Origin: Lactarius indigo
Taxonomy: Eukaryota > Basidiomycota > Agaricomycetes > Russulales > Russulaceae
Direction: 5' to 3'
DNA length: 64,000 nt
Assembly (NCBI GenBank): GCA_025766275.1
Contig: JAFKAC010000010.1
Coordinates: 372,001-436,000 of the forward strand
The translations under genes were made by a program, and so were the position numbers. Position 1 is the first letter of the stretch. Every line of letters starts with the position of its first letter. This document shows, piece after piece, positions 53,801 to 62,574 of this stretch. Under the pieces are notes generated by a model, which saw only the letters and a list, made by a program, of their open reading frames with translations, searched no databases and was not told the origin of the DNA.

Positions 53801-55726
53801 GAACAACACACAGAAGGAGATAGTGTGTGGCTGGATGCCAGGAACTTGAAAACAATGCACCCTAGTTTCAAGTTAGCCCCAAAAAGATATGGACCCTTCA
53901 GGGTCACAAAGAAGATCTCCGCCACCACATATGCCCTGAAACTTCCCCATCAGTGGCAGATCCACCCAGTATTCCATGCGTCACTCCTGATGCCATACAA
54001 AGAAACCTCCATACATGGAAAGAACTTTACGGAACCACCCCCAGATCTAGTAGATGGAGAACAGGAGTGGGAAGTCGAGAAAATACTAGAAACAAGACGC
54101 CACAGGAACCAGTTACAGTTCCTAATCAAGTGGAAGGGATACTCTGATGCACACAACAGTTGGGAACCAGAAAAGAACCTCAACGCCCCAGAACTTATTC
54201 AGGAACACTTTGAAAGCAACCCCAGAAGCGAAGGAGCAAAGCAATGGTTAAAACGAAAGGAAGTAACAGTACGAACAGCAACCACCTTCCCCACTAGCTT
54301 CCTCACCATGCCCTCTCGCTCCTCCTCTGTAGAACGTCTTGTTGCTCGTGCCATGGAAAGAGGCTCCTTTGACGAAACACCCTCTGTCACACCCTCCTCT
54401 GGCTATTCTCCCTTCCCAGCACGACCCCCTTCCTTGCCTTCACTCATCCAGGAACCACAACCCATCGATCCCACCATGCCCAGCATCATAGAAACAGAAG
54501 GAGGAGGAATAGCCCTTCGCGTTCCCCCTCCTGGACACACAGCTCCCCCTACTCCCGAGATACACCGACCTACCACCTCCCCCCCTGATCCTAGAGTGAC
54601 CATGGCTCGTCTCAGCGAAATAACCAACGACCCAATCATGGACGCACTCCCCATTAACTATGAAAGGATGCACATCACTGCTGAAGAAGACGACGACCCT
54701 GGCTACCCCTTCTTCTTGAATGACCCCTGGAGCAGCCGCTATGTCCACTTCCTCATCCCTGACGACGCTGACCCAACCTCGTACATCCGGAAGGATGCCA
54801 AATGGATCAAGATCAGTGAAAACAAAGAAGATGTCATCGGCACCATGGGCAAGAACCTCCCTCACTATGGCCTCCCCCTTTTCCTCCTTCCCAGAGACGA
54901 CGACCCCCACAATCCAGCTCCCCCCATTACCCCAGCTCAGATGCAGAACTTGGACGAAGCTTCCCCCACAGCCAGACAAGTCGATGAAGTCCTAGAAGAC
55001 CTGAAAGATGACCGCCTCACAGCAGAAATCTCCAGGACTCGCTGACTCTTGTGAAACCAGAAGGCCCTCCGAAAGGAGATTGAAGGCCTGTACAAGACGA
55101 TGGAGCCCCTCAAAAGGCACCTCCTCAACATGGACATGCAACTAACCAGCACCCGAAGAAGGCTGCAAGAACACAAGGCCTATGTCCAGATTGCAGACCG
55201 ATGGCTCACACTACACCCCCCTCCTCCGGAAGAAGAAACTCACCCCTTTGAAGTCCACCACATTCCTGCCCCTGCTCCACCTCGCTACCACTCCATGCCA
55301 AGACTCCACGACGAACCAGAAGGACCTAGCCCCTCTGCAGAAAGGAAGAAGAGACGCAAGCGCAGAGCCAACAAGAAGGAGACTGGCACCATTCGACTTT
55401 GTTACAGGTGTCAGTCTGAAGACCACCTCTCCTTCGCCTGCCCTCAAAAACAGAAGTTTTGCTGGAGGTGTTCTAGCACTGACCACTTCCCCTATCAGTG
55501 CCTCTGGCCAGCCCCAGAAGAACGCACTCAGTGGTGTGGCAAGTGTTTTACCAGCAACAGCCACGAAGAAATCAAGTGCCCCAAGTATGAAAATTGTCGC
55601 AAGTGTGGGGCCCATGGTCCCTTCAACTTCCTTCGCCAACATCGCTGCCCCCTCCCTCGCGAAAGCACCCCCTCTAACGATGTAGACAATGATGTCTATG
55701 ACCTGATGGACTTCAAAGCACTCTAG
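50843..55726 (+). pseudogene. Chromovirus D pol with C-terminal finger extension
   Basis: About 1,630 codons in one frame, with three stops: TAA 52343-52345 (after LITLVC), TGA 55043-55045 and TGA 55052-55054 (in TR-stop-LL-stop-NQ). Order: protease VLLDSGATDNLIDRN, reverse transcriptase (KFDIRWGYHNIRI; VYMDNVLIA, so the YMDD-type motif reads YMDN), RNase H (EVDASAFATGA...DRELLAVIRGLEHW), integrase (HPGITKTLWLVSQDFWW...CATCQSNK; core LDFITKLP, SDRDPRF, TDGQSERTNQWLEQYL), chromodomain (LQFLIKWKGYSDAHNSWEP, ending near 54200). After that come about 490 extra residues: a Pro-rich linker, a globular-looking part, a helical part (LRKEIEGLYKTMEPLKRHLL) and Cys-rich fingers (55403-55665). Most chromovirus pol proteins end soon after the chromodomain. 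Confidence 0.92.
55403..55665 (+). other. Cys-rich finger array in the D pol extension
   Basis: Two classic CX2CX4HX4C knuckles in a row (CYRCQSEDHLSFAC and CWRCSSTDHFPYQC), then a looser array (WCGKCFTSNSHEEIKC, CRKCGAHGPFNFLRQHRC). Separate from the gag knuckle near 50600. Nucleic-acid binding is likely from the family; its use here is unknown. Confidence 0.85.
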
Positions 55727-55752
55727 GGAGAGTTGACTTAGAGAGGGGCTCA

Positions 55753-56331
55753 TGTTATGATCCGACGCTTCGGACCTAAGTCACAGTATGTCTCCACCCT
55801 GCCTTCCCCCTTCCGTACTATACCTTGTTACCAAAGGAGCTACTGTTACTAGTGGCGCTGTTTCTTTGATCCGAACTTCTGTTTACTCCGTTTAGTCTCT
55901 TTGATACTGTGTGGACTTGTGTTCATGTTGTTTGGAACCCTGTCCTATATAAACCTGTACCATAGACCGTAGGAAGCCAGACTTGGCTTCGTTTGCAATC
56001 TAGCAACCTTGCCTCCGTACTTTGGTGTGACCTCGCCTTATCCCTCTCTTCTTGTGCATCCCCTACCTCAGTCCTTAACCAGGACACTTCAAAGTCTTTG
56101 CAGTTGAACTATATCAACGTGTTACACCTGTTATACTCTGTGCACTAGCAAGATCAAGTGTAGAGAAGTGTTAGACACTTCAGATGAGGAGTCCTACATT
56201 ACAGAGTAGTGCTGCACCTTGTGCCGCACTTTTATCACTCGTATTTCATAGCAATAAGACAACAGAGGTCTTCGCTTGATACTTGTGTGATTCAGAACCT
56301 TTAGAACCCACGCCCCTGCTAGGGCGTAACA
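55753..56331 (+). repeat. D 3' LTR
   Basis: 579 bases, preceded by the purine-rich AGAGAGGGGCTCA (55740-55752). TATA 55946-55953; start core 55979-55989. Two transitions from the left copy. Confidence 0.95.
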
Positions 56332-56336
56332 GCATA

Positions 56337-57320
56337 CAAGGCAACACCGATTGATTCAGAGGCCCAATCTATCTTGGGCTCTACGACCTCTGTAATGGAG
56401 GCGGTGGTAGGTACTAGGACATGACTATTGGCAGCCTTGTTGCCTGCTTTCTCCTTCTCCTTTGTGTCAGCCTCATCCTTCTTCCTCTTCCTGCAATCAG
56501 GCTTGATATGGCCCTTTTTGTTGCAGTAGTGGCAAGTTAGACTGGAGTGGTCCTTCTTGCCCTGTTTGCCTGTCGGCTTGACGGGGGCCACCTTGTTGAG
56601 GGAGGAGCCAGAGGGCCCAGCGCGGCGAGCTTCTTCCGACACTATGCGCGCTATGATCTCAGCGTGTTTAAGTCCAGAAGGGGCCCCACTGGCGAGGATG
56701 GTAGAGGCCAACACCTCATAAGAGGGTGGCAGTGCGTGGAGGAGGATGAGACAGAATTGAGTGTCAGTGACACCCATCTGTGCGTTGGAAAGGGCAACCC
56801 GCAGCTCATTGAGCTTGGCCAACTGAGAGGCCATGGGTGCGGAGTCGTCAAGGCGGGCTTGCGTCAGCTGGATCCACAAGTTGAAGATAGTGGTGCTGCC
56901 CGAAGCACCAGCATATACATCTCTGAGCTTGTCCCACTTGGCTTTGAAGGTGGGATAGGCGGCATTGTCGGCAACAAGGGAGTAGATGTCGGGTTTGAGG
57001 TAGAGGCGGAGGTACGCCTTCGCCCGACGTTGTACTGACTCCCATTCGTCTTGAGCGACGTCAACTGGTCCATGGTGGAGGGTGAACACATCCTCTGCTT
57101 CGTGCAGCGTGAGGATGGCTTCAATTGTCCCAGACCACTCATTCCAGTGAGTGCCATCGAACTGTTCAAGGCGAATGCCAGAGGGCATGCCGAATGTTGC
57201 GCCATAGGCGGCAGAGATACGTGTAGAGGGTGTGGACCCAGTGGGGGGAAGCGTGGAGCCCCCCGCAGTAGCAGTAGCACCGGCAGCAGCGCCAGTGGGA
57301 GATGGTGCGCGAGAAGACAT
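56337..57320 (-). CDS. Copia B gag (5' part of gag-pol)
   Basis: ATG 57318-57320 reads MSSRAPSPTGAAAG. A low-complexity start is followed by a UBN2-type gag (GIRLEQFDGTHWNEWSGTIEA, LWIQLTQARLDDSA, LLHALPPSYEVLASTILAS) and a zinc knuckle CHYCNKKGHIKPDC (about 56500-56545), then a basic linker and a short stretch to LYA where D is inserted. It is one frame with 42085-38759; the join across one copy of GCATA keeps the frame. No lesion. Gag packages the RNA in virus-like particles (family knowledge). Confidence 0.92.
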
Positions 57321-58078
57321 TGGGATGATTTATCTATCGCCGAGGAGCAGTCAGCGACAGTGCTTCATAGTTTGCAAGACAAAGATAGATGGGGGATACC
57401 ACTCCTGTCTGTGATTCTGTAAGGCCAGAACGCTAACACGTCCTGCCTCCTGATAGTATGCCAGTGATACAAGGGCTAGGCCCAGGTTGGGAGAGTCCCT
57501 TTGCCATACCATGAGCTAGCTGCCAGCCAGGACGTGTCTAAGACACAGCTCAAATGGTTTGCGTCAGGGGGAAGGTGAAGGGAAAGCTTTCAGAGCCCAA
57601 GGCTGTCTACCTCAGCCTTCTCAGCCTGTTGGTTGCCTCATCGCCACAAGTGGCTTTACTGAATCCTTTCCCATTGCCGCTACAAGGCAGGTATCTGGTT
57701 GCAGAACACCATAAGGTGAACACCCCCCAGAGTCTGAACCAGGTTTTACACTCCCATGGTGAGGAGATCCTGCGCCCAGTGTGGAGCACCAGAGACAGCT
57801 GGCGCTAAGCTCCACAATACACAGCCCAGTGGGCCATGCACACCTGGATATTGATTGAAGGGCTACCAGACCCAGTCTCCTTGTGCATAGTGCAGGGGCT
57901 AGGAAAACAGTAGGGGTGAAAGTAGGACTACTGGGCAGTACATACACAGGAGGTTCCTCAGCAGAGACAAGTGGCGCCCCACTGCTCTCTGCCTTGGGCA
58001 AGGCTGGTAAGGCCCCAGACAGACCTTAGCCTGGTGTGTCCTCCTAGGAAGACAGTGACCAGCCAAGTGGAGTGGCTA
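57321..58078 (-). other. B leader
   Basis: About 760 bases between the primer site and gag ATG. No coding frame of note recognised. Confidence 0.6.
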
Positions 58079-58079
58079 G

Positions 58080-58098
58080 GGCACCAGGGCCCATAACC
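58080..58098 (-). other. B primer binding site (initiator tRNA-Met half)
   Basis: The minus strand reads GGTTATGGGCCCTGGTGCC next to the 5' LTR, almost the same as in F. It complements the initiator tRNA-Met anticodon arm. Confidence 0.8.
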
Positions 58099-58715
58099 TG
58101 ATGAACAGCAAGATGGAACCTATACTCACAGTGGGACAAAGTACTGTGGTGAGATAGAGGTAGCAACTGGTAAGCAGCAGAGGGGAAGTCTTGCAAGTGA
58201 AGCAGAAGTAAAGTCTGGCACACAACAGTGAGGGAACTGATTATACAATTGAGAGGAAAAGACATACCTGGCACACAACAGTGAGGGAACTGATGTGGAC
58301 CAGGAGCGTACAAGCACTACTACTTATACTATACAGGAGGGTGACACAACTACAAGGTAGGTAACAGAGTGTCACAGAATACAAGGGACGCATTGTTCTA
58401 CAACAGGACAAAGGAGTGTGTGTAAAGGGAACAAGGCGTGCAAGAACAAGGAAAGTCCAGACAAGGATGATATCATAATGACATCATAATAAAGATAAGA
58501 ACTAAAGGAGAACAAAGTACTGAGTACAATGAAGTGTCTGGAGTGTTCTACATGATGTCATAGTACATGATGTCATACATGACGCAATGATTAGCGCTAG
58601 ATTGTACAGATCAAATGTAAGTAATCTACAGGTCCAATCAATCTAATCTAAAGCAGGCCATGCTGCAAGTCCGGTCCGTACAAGCCGCTAAGTTCGCAAG
58701 GGTCACTTATCAACA
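58099..58715 (-). repeat. B 5' LTR (right)
   Basis: 617 bases, uninterrupted, TGATGAACAG...TTATCAACA. Nine differences from the split left copy. Confidence 0.95.
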
Positions 58716-58720
58716 AATAT

Positions 58721-59010
58721 CACAGTGATATCTCGGTCCAGCTGGTCATACTACGTCCCAGTGGGAATCTATCGGGTTCCACATAACCTCTGTCCAACAT
58801 AAGTGGTCGAAGTTGAACTCAACTGGTCGGAACCGTGTAGGTCTGTTAAACTCCACAAAATATCCGGTTTCTTCTTGTCTCTCTCTCCAACTGGCTGCCC
58901 CTAGGAAGTGTGTGGGCACATTGCGATCCCCTCTTTGGGTTAGCATATAGGGACGGAAACTTGTCCACCGGTCTCTTGTTGTTACAGCCACAATGTGATC
59001 TTGGTCCTAA
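58721..59010 (-). pseudogene. Chromovirus A gag N-terminus
   Basis: Frame opens at the LTR border (TAG then GACCAAGAT...). The likely start is GTG 58989-58991 in the context ATTGTGGCT. It reads AVTTRDRWTSFRPY...FLGAASWR...PVEFNFDHLCWTEV and runs to HWDVV, where copia B is inserted; the rest is at 30100 and below. It is about 90 percent like the same domain in G by eye. The domain is shared with D and E, so it is a conserved part of gag in these elements; its fold is unknown to me. Confidence 0.88.
58998..59010 (-). other. A self-primer site
   Basis: TTAGGACCAAGAT on the minus strand. AGGACCAAGAT pairs with ATCTTGGTCTT (59222-59232) with one G-U pair. Confidence 0.75.
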
Positions 59011-59530
59011 TGTAATGTCGTCACAACATTAGCTCGACTTGAGCTTTGGATTGGCGATAACAACTTAGCAAATAGTCACGACGACATGAAGGTCCTCGCT
59101 CTTGCCTCGGTGAACACTCAGAGGTGCATGGGCAAGTCCTTGTCTATAATCCTTTTGAAGGCGAGAAGCGGAAAAGACGTGAGAGAGGGAGAAAGAGAGA
59201 GAACACAAGTGACGATTCAAGAAGACCAAGATGGCGTATCTTGGTCTTCGCGGGTCATCTTAAATACAAGTTGAGCAGGCTTTCAAGCACTGCTATGAGT
59301 CACAGTAATGTAGCATCCAATGTATCACAGAAGTAGCTCAAACCCTAATACTACTAGTACCAGTACTAGTGGCGCGGTCATCAGTCAGCTATTGTACCCA
59401 ATCTCCTATCGCCCTACTGTATCACCAATCGTAAAGGCCTAAGGCCACGAGTCTGTGACTAATTTACCTTACAGCTGTAGTCACCACTGGTACCATAAGG
59501 GTTCAGCGTATCATGAGTTGAAACGTAACA
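59011..59530 (-). repeat. A 5' LTR (right)
   Basis: 520 bases. Minus-strand TATA 59259-59266 and predicted mRNA start core 59221-59232, 34 bases apart. Confidence 0.95.
59221..59266 (-). promoter_or_regulatory. A LTR TATA box and predicted transcription start
   Basis: TATTTAAG (59259-59266) and ATCTTGGTCTTC (59221-59232) on the minus strand. Confidence 0.7.
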
Positions 59531-59535
59531 TTCAC

Positions 59536-60664
59536 CCTGCAATTGATGCAATGACTGCAGTGCGCAACCTCTGGAAATATGAGTTATCCCCTGTGGAGTG
59601 GGGTATTGCAGAAGAACTCAAGGTTGTTTTGAAGGTATATCCTCACATTTTTATTCCTTTTCATTGCTAAATCACTTTCTCAAAGATATTTAAGGACGCG
59701 ACACTTTTCTTCTCTCGGGGAACCCCAAATCTTGCCACAGTTATTCCCACAATGGACCACATTGACAAAGTCCTCTCCACTGCATCTGATTCCCAACAGT
59801 ATTCTCTTCCTATCCGTGCTTCTCTGGTTGTTGGGAAGAATGCAATCAACCAGTATTACAACAAGACGGACCAGTCCGAAGTTTACCGCATTGCCATGAG
59901 TAAGTCTTTGTATATTTTGTTTCAATTGTTCCTAATGTATGTTACTGGACAGTCCTTCACCTGCAACACAAGCTCGCTTACTTCAAGGCGCAAGACTGGG
60001 AAGAGCCTTGGATTGAGATGGCCTACACCCTTGTTCGTGAGGAGTATGACCACTCATATGATGCTCCTGCAGGTGTAGATGGCAACGACACTGAAACTGA
60101 CAATGTCAATTCGTGTTCTGTTGATTCGGTATGTGTCTCTTGATACTTCTTCCTTTTGTTCTGACTTAGCCTTCTCTACAGCCATTTTCTTCGTCAAACA
60201 ACATATTTGACCACTTACTGGACCTAGCCCCGACTTCATCAGATCTCCGTGATGAGCTCGATTGCTACCTCGCCACCGACACAGAGGATGTCAAGGATGG
60301 CCTTGAATGGTGGTACAAGAGACACTCCACCTTCCCATGTTTATCCTGCATGGCTCGGGTTTATCTTTCGATTCCAGGTATGTCATCCTCTCATCATTTG
60401 TGAGCTTTGCTTACACTTGTTCTCATTTTAGCGACTTCAGTCGACGTCGAACGTGTCTTCAGTCAAGGACGACTTCTTCTCTCTCACGTGCGCAGCCGCC
60501 TTTCTGCTCAATCAACACGTGCTCTCTTGTGCCTCGGCGAATGGAGCATCCTTGACCTTGTCAAGGACAGTGACATCAAGGCATCCATTGGTCCAGACAG
60601 TGTCCATGACAAGGAGGAGGAAGAGCTTGCTGAGGACTGGGACACCATTCCAACCTTTAACTAA
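59536..60664 (+). pseudogene. hAT transposase, block 3 (end of catalytic domain and dimerisation region)
   Basis: Continues FALDFH directly as PAIDAMTAVRNLWKYEL. Four introns restore the frame: 59635-59685, 59900-59952, 60129-60181 and 60378-60431 (51-54 bases, GT...AG), bringing visible introns in the gene to eight. Motifs: DATLFFSRGTPNLATVIPTM, HKLAYFKAQDWEEPWIE, and the C-terminal hAT dimerisation region with WWYKRH and SVDVERVFSQGRLLLSHVRS holding the catalytic Glu region. Stop TAA at 60662-60664. No lesion is seen in this block. It belongs to the family as shown by the order of motifs across the three blocks. Confidence 0.92.
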
Positions 60665-60945
60665 CTAATTAGACTCACAGCTGTCCACCACGTTACTGTT
60701 GCCACTGCACCTTGTGCAGGTTGAATCGCAAATCATTTGTCTGCTTTAGCTTGTGTGAACCCCATCTCTGTGAGCCAACACGTGAAGCTGTCAAACCTGT
60801 GTGAACCCACCAAACCTGTGTGAACCCACCAAACCCGTGACCCATGACCGTACCCATACCTGTATGCACGGGTTACCTGTACCTGCAACCACAGGTACAG
60901 GTTGAGGCGGGTACGGGTACAGGTTGAGTTGGATCGACACACGGG
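60665..60945 (+). other. hAT 3' untranslated and subterminal region
   Basis: Short; holds tandem AAACCTGTGTGAACCCACC units near 60797-60835 and CCTGTACC/GGGTAC motifs mirrored at the left end. Confidence 0.65.
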
Positions 60946-60964
60946 TGACCTGTGTCAATCCCTA
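60946..60964 (+). repeat. hAT right terminal inverted repeat
   Basis: TGACCTGTGTCAATCCCTA, the inverse of 2689-2707 with one mismatch. Confidence 0.85.
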
Positions 60965-62020
60965 AATAGGAGGCATCTCCTGTAGTTGTTTTGCATGATA
61001 GGGGCATCCAGGTTCATGCCCCAGTAAATGTGCCACTGCATCAAAAATTGGTCTACTTTGAGTCTGTCTCCGTCGAAGATGGAAGGAGGCTCACCCGTTA
61101 ATTTTTCATTGTGGTGGCCGCCACCTCTGACGTCTCCTGCACCACCTCCTCCGCCACCTCCTCCAGGTGGTCCAGCAGGCAGTCCTCCTCCTGGCGGTCC
61201 TCACGGGGGTTCAGTTCATCGTATGTCAAAGGGGATTCCTCCTCCTGGTGGCAGTGGTGGGTCTCCACTGGGCCCTCCTGTACCGGGCGGTAGTTCTAGC
61301 GTGGGTCATCTTCCCAACAGAGGGTCTCCTCAGTCGGATCCTATCGCTCTGAATATTGCGGCGTCGTCGGCAGTCATTCGTACGCCTGTTTCTGGATTGA
61401 TGGGCATGAGTATTGCCCTTGCTTCTTCTCGTATTGCACGCAATTCTTCTAGTGCCACTTCTTCCATTGCTTGCATGATAGTTGCCATTAGTGCTGGCAA
61501 GTGTACGTGAATTGGTTCGGGTTCGGTAATATGAGCAGACTCAGCTTGTTCTACAAGGAGCTCTTGTGTTGCTCCTGTGCTGCTCTCTGTACGTTCTGGC
61601 TGTCGTCTGCTGTCTTGTTCTTCGCTTTGAGAGGTTTCGTCAGAAACAGCTTCTCCGGTGGTGTGTTCCCTCACTTGTCCATCAATGGGACCCCAATCTG
61701 CGTGGCTATTGAGTTCTCACGCGTCGATATCGCAGTGGTACCTTGGTCCGGCTGGTCGCACTACATCCCAGCGAGAGTCTATTGGGTTCCACGTAACCTC
61801 TGTCCAGCACAGATGGTCAAAGTTGAACTCAACTGGTCAGAACCGTGTAGGTCTGTTGAACTCCACAAAGTATCCTGTTTCTTCTTGTCTTTCTCTCCAA
61901 CTTGCCACTCCCAGAAAGCGTGTTGGTACATTGCGATCCCCTCTTCGGGTTAGCATATAAGGACGGAAGCTCGTCCACTGGTCTCTTGTTGTTACGGCCA
62001 CAATGATATCTTGGTCTTAA
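60965..62020 (-). pseudogene. Gypsy I gag fragment
   Basis: Frame opens at the LTR border; start context ATTGTGGCC. N-terminal domain (VAVTTRDQWTSFRPY), then REHTTGEAVSDETSQ and AESAHITEPEPIHVH through MTADDAAIFRAIGSD (stop at 61330), then a Pro/Gly-rich region and FLTQW-like capsid start in eroded frames, up to 60965. The arginine in FRAIGSD is CGA here, where G has TGA. Truncated at the hAT end. Confidence 0.85.
62008..62020 (-). other. I self-primer site
   Basis: TTAAGACCAAGAT on the minus strand; 11-base perfect complement of the start core ATCTTGGTCTT in the adjacent LTR (62250-62260). Confidence 0.8.
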
Positions 62021-62178
62021 TGTAACGTCATCACGACGTTAGCTCAACTTGAGCTCGGCAGAGGTGATAACAACTTAGCAAATAGTCACGATGACTCGAA
62101 GGTCCGTGCTCTTGCCTTAGTGAACACTCGAAGGTGCACCGGCAAGTCTTACTTCTGATTCTTGAAGGCGATAAGTTG

Positions 62179-62218
<40 letters not shown>

Positions 62219-62574
62219 ATAGAGAAGGAGAAACAAGTGACGATTCAAGAAGACCAAGATGGCATATCTTGGTCTTCACCAACTATCTTAAATACAAGTC
62301 AAGCGGGCTTACAAGTGCTGCTATGAGTCACAGTAAACTAGCGTCCAACGTATTGCAGAAACTGAGCAAACCCTAATACAACTACTAGGTGTACTAGGGT
62401 TGAGTCATACCATAACGCCGCTACCTCCTATCTGTAATCGCTGTCCATCGTAAAGGCCTAAGGCCGTGAGTCCGTGACTAATCTACCTTACTGCCGTAGT
62501 CACAACCGGTATAGTAAGGGTCCATACTCGTTCCACTTCTCATACAAGTAACTGTCAATGTGCAAAACGTGACA
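62021..62574 (-). repeat. I 5' LTR
   Basis: 554 bases, TGTAACGTCATCACGACG...AAACGTGACA. TATA 62287-62294, start core 62249-62260 (minus). It is longer than in A and G and includes an AG dinucleotide run. Confidence 0.92.
62184..62214 (+). repeat. AG dinucleotide run in the I LTR
   Basis: About 31 bases of alternating A and G. Confidence 0.9.

Larger units (their letters stand above)
42086..56331 (+). mobile_element. Chromovirus D, carrying E
   Basis: LTRs: left 42086-42650 plus 48948-48961 (579 bases, split by E), right 55753-56331 (579); two transitions seen. Target duplication GCATA at 42081-42085 and 56332-56336. Inserted in copia B gag-pol, in the opposite orientation to B. About 7,950 bases without E. 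Confidence 0.95.
30101..58715 (-). mobile_element. Copia element B, carrying C and D
   Basis: LTRs: left 30101-30519 plus 38542-38739 (617 bases, split by C), right 58099-58715 (617). Nine differences, eight of them transitions. Target duplication AATAT at 30096-30100 and 58716-58720. Without C, D and their target copies B is about 6,340 bases and its gag-pol frame is unbroken. Confidence 0.95.
21887..59530 (-). mobile_element. Chromovirus A, carrying a 28.6-kb nest
   Basis: LTRs 21887-22406 and 59011-59530 (520 each, 23 differences, all transitions). Target duplication TTCAC at 21882-21886 and 59531-59535; the transposase reading frame continues across the join. Subtracting B, S3, S4 and their target copies leaves 7,844 bases, against 7,848 for its relative G, which confirms that A is one element split by later insertions. 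Confidence 0.95.
2689..60964 (+). mobile_element. hAT DNA transposon, interrupted many times
   Basis: Both ends carry the same 19-base inverted repeat with one mismatch (TAGGGATTGACACGGGTCA at the left, 60946-60964 at the right). TAGGG is a common hAT terminus. Both ends also share subterminal GGGTA/CCTGT motifs, including an inverted 14-base match. Inside lie three blocks of one transposase gene in one orientation (19507-20118, 20637-21886, 59536-60664). The element's own segments are 2689-3000, 10329-10961, 18815-20118, 20637-21886 and 59536-60964, about 4,930 bases in all, a normal hAT size. Everything else inside is inserted retrotransposon. The expected 8-base target duplication is absent: AGTGAAAG flanks the left end and AATAGGAG the right. 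Confidence 0.85.
60965..62574 (-). mobile_element. Gypsy I, cut off at the hAT end (partial)
   Basis: Same family as A and G. Only the 5' LTR (62021-62574), primer site and the first part of gag are present. The gag alignment stops exactly at the hAT terminus. On its right side it interrupts J at CATAT (62575-62579). The rest of I is not in the window. Confidence 0.85.

Noticed and set aside
60965..62020. Gypsy I continuing on the left side of the hAT (before 2689)
   Set aside because: The bases before 2689 do not match gag of A or G in the expected region.
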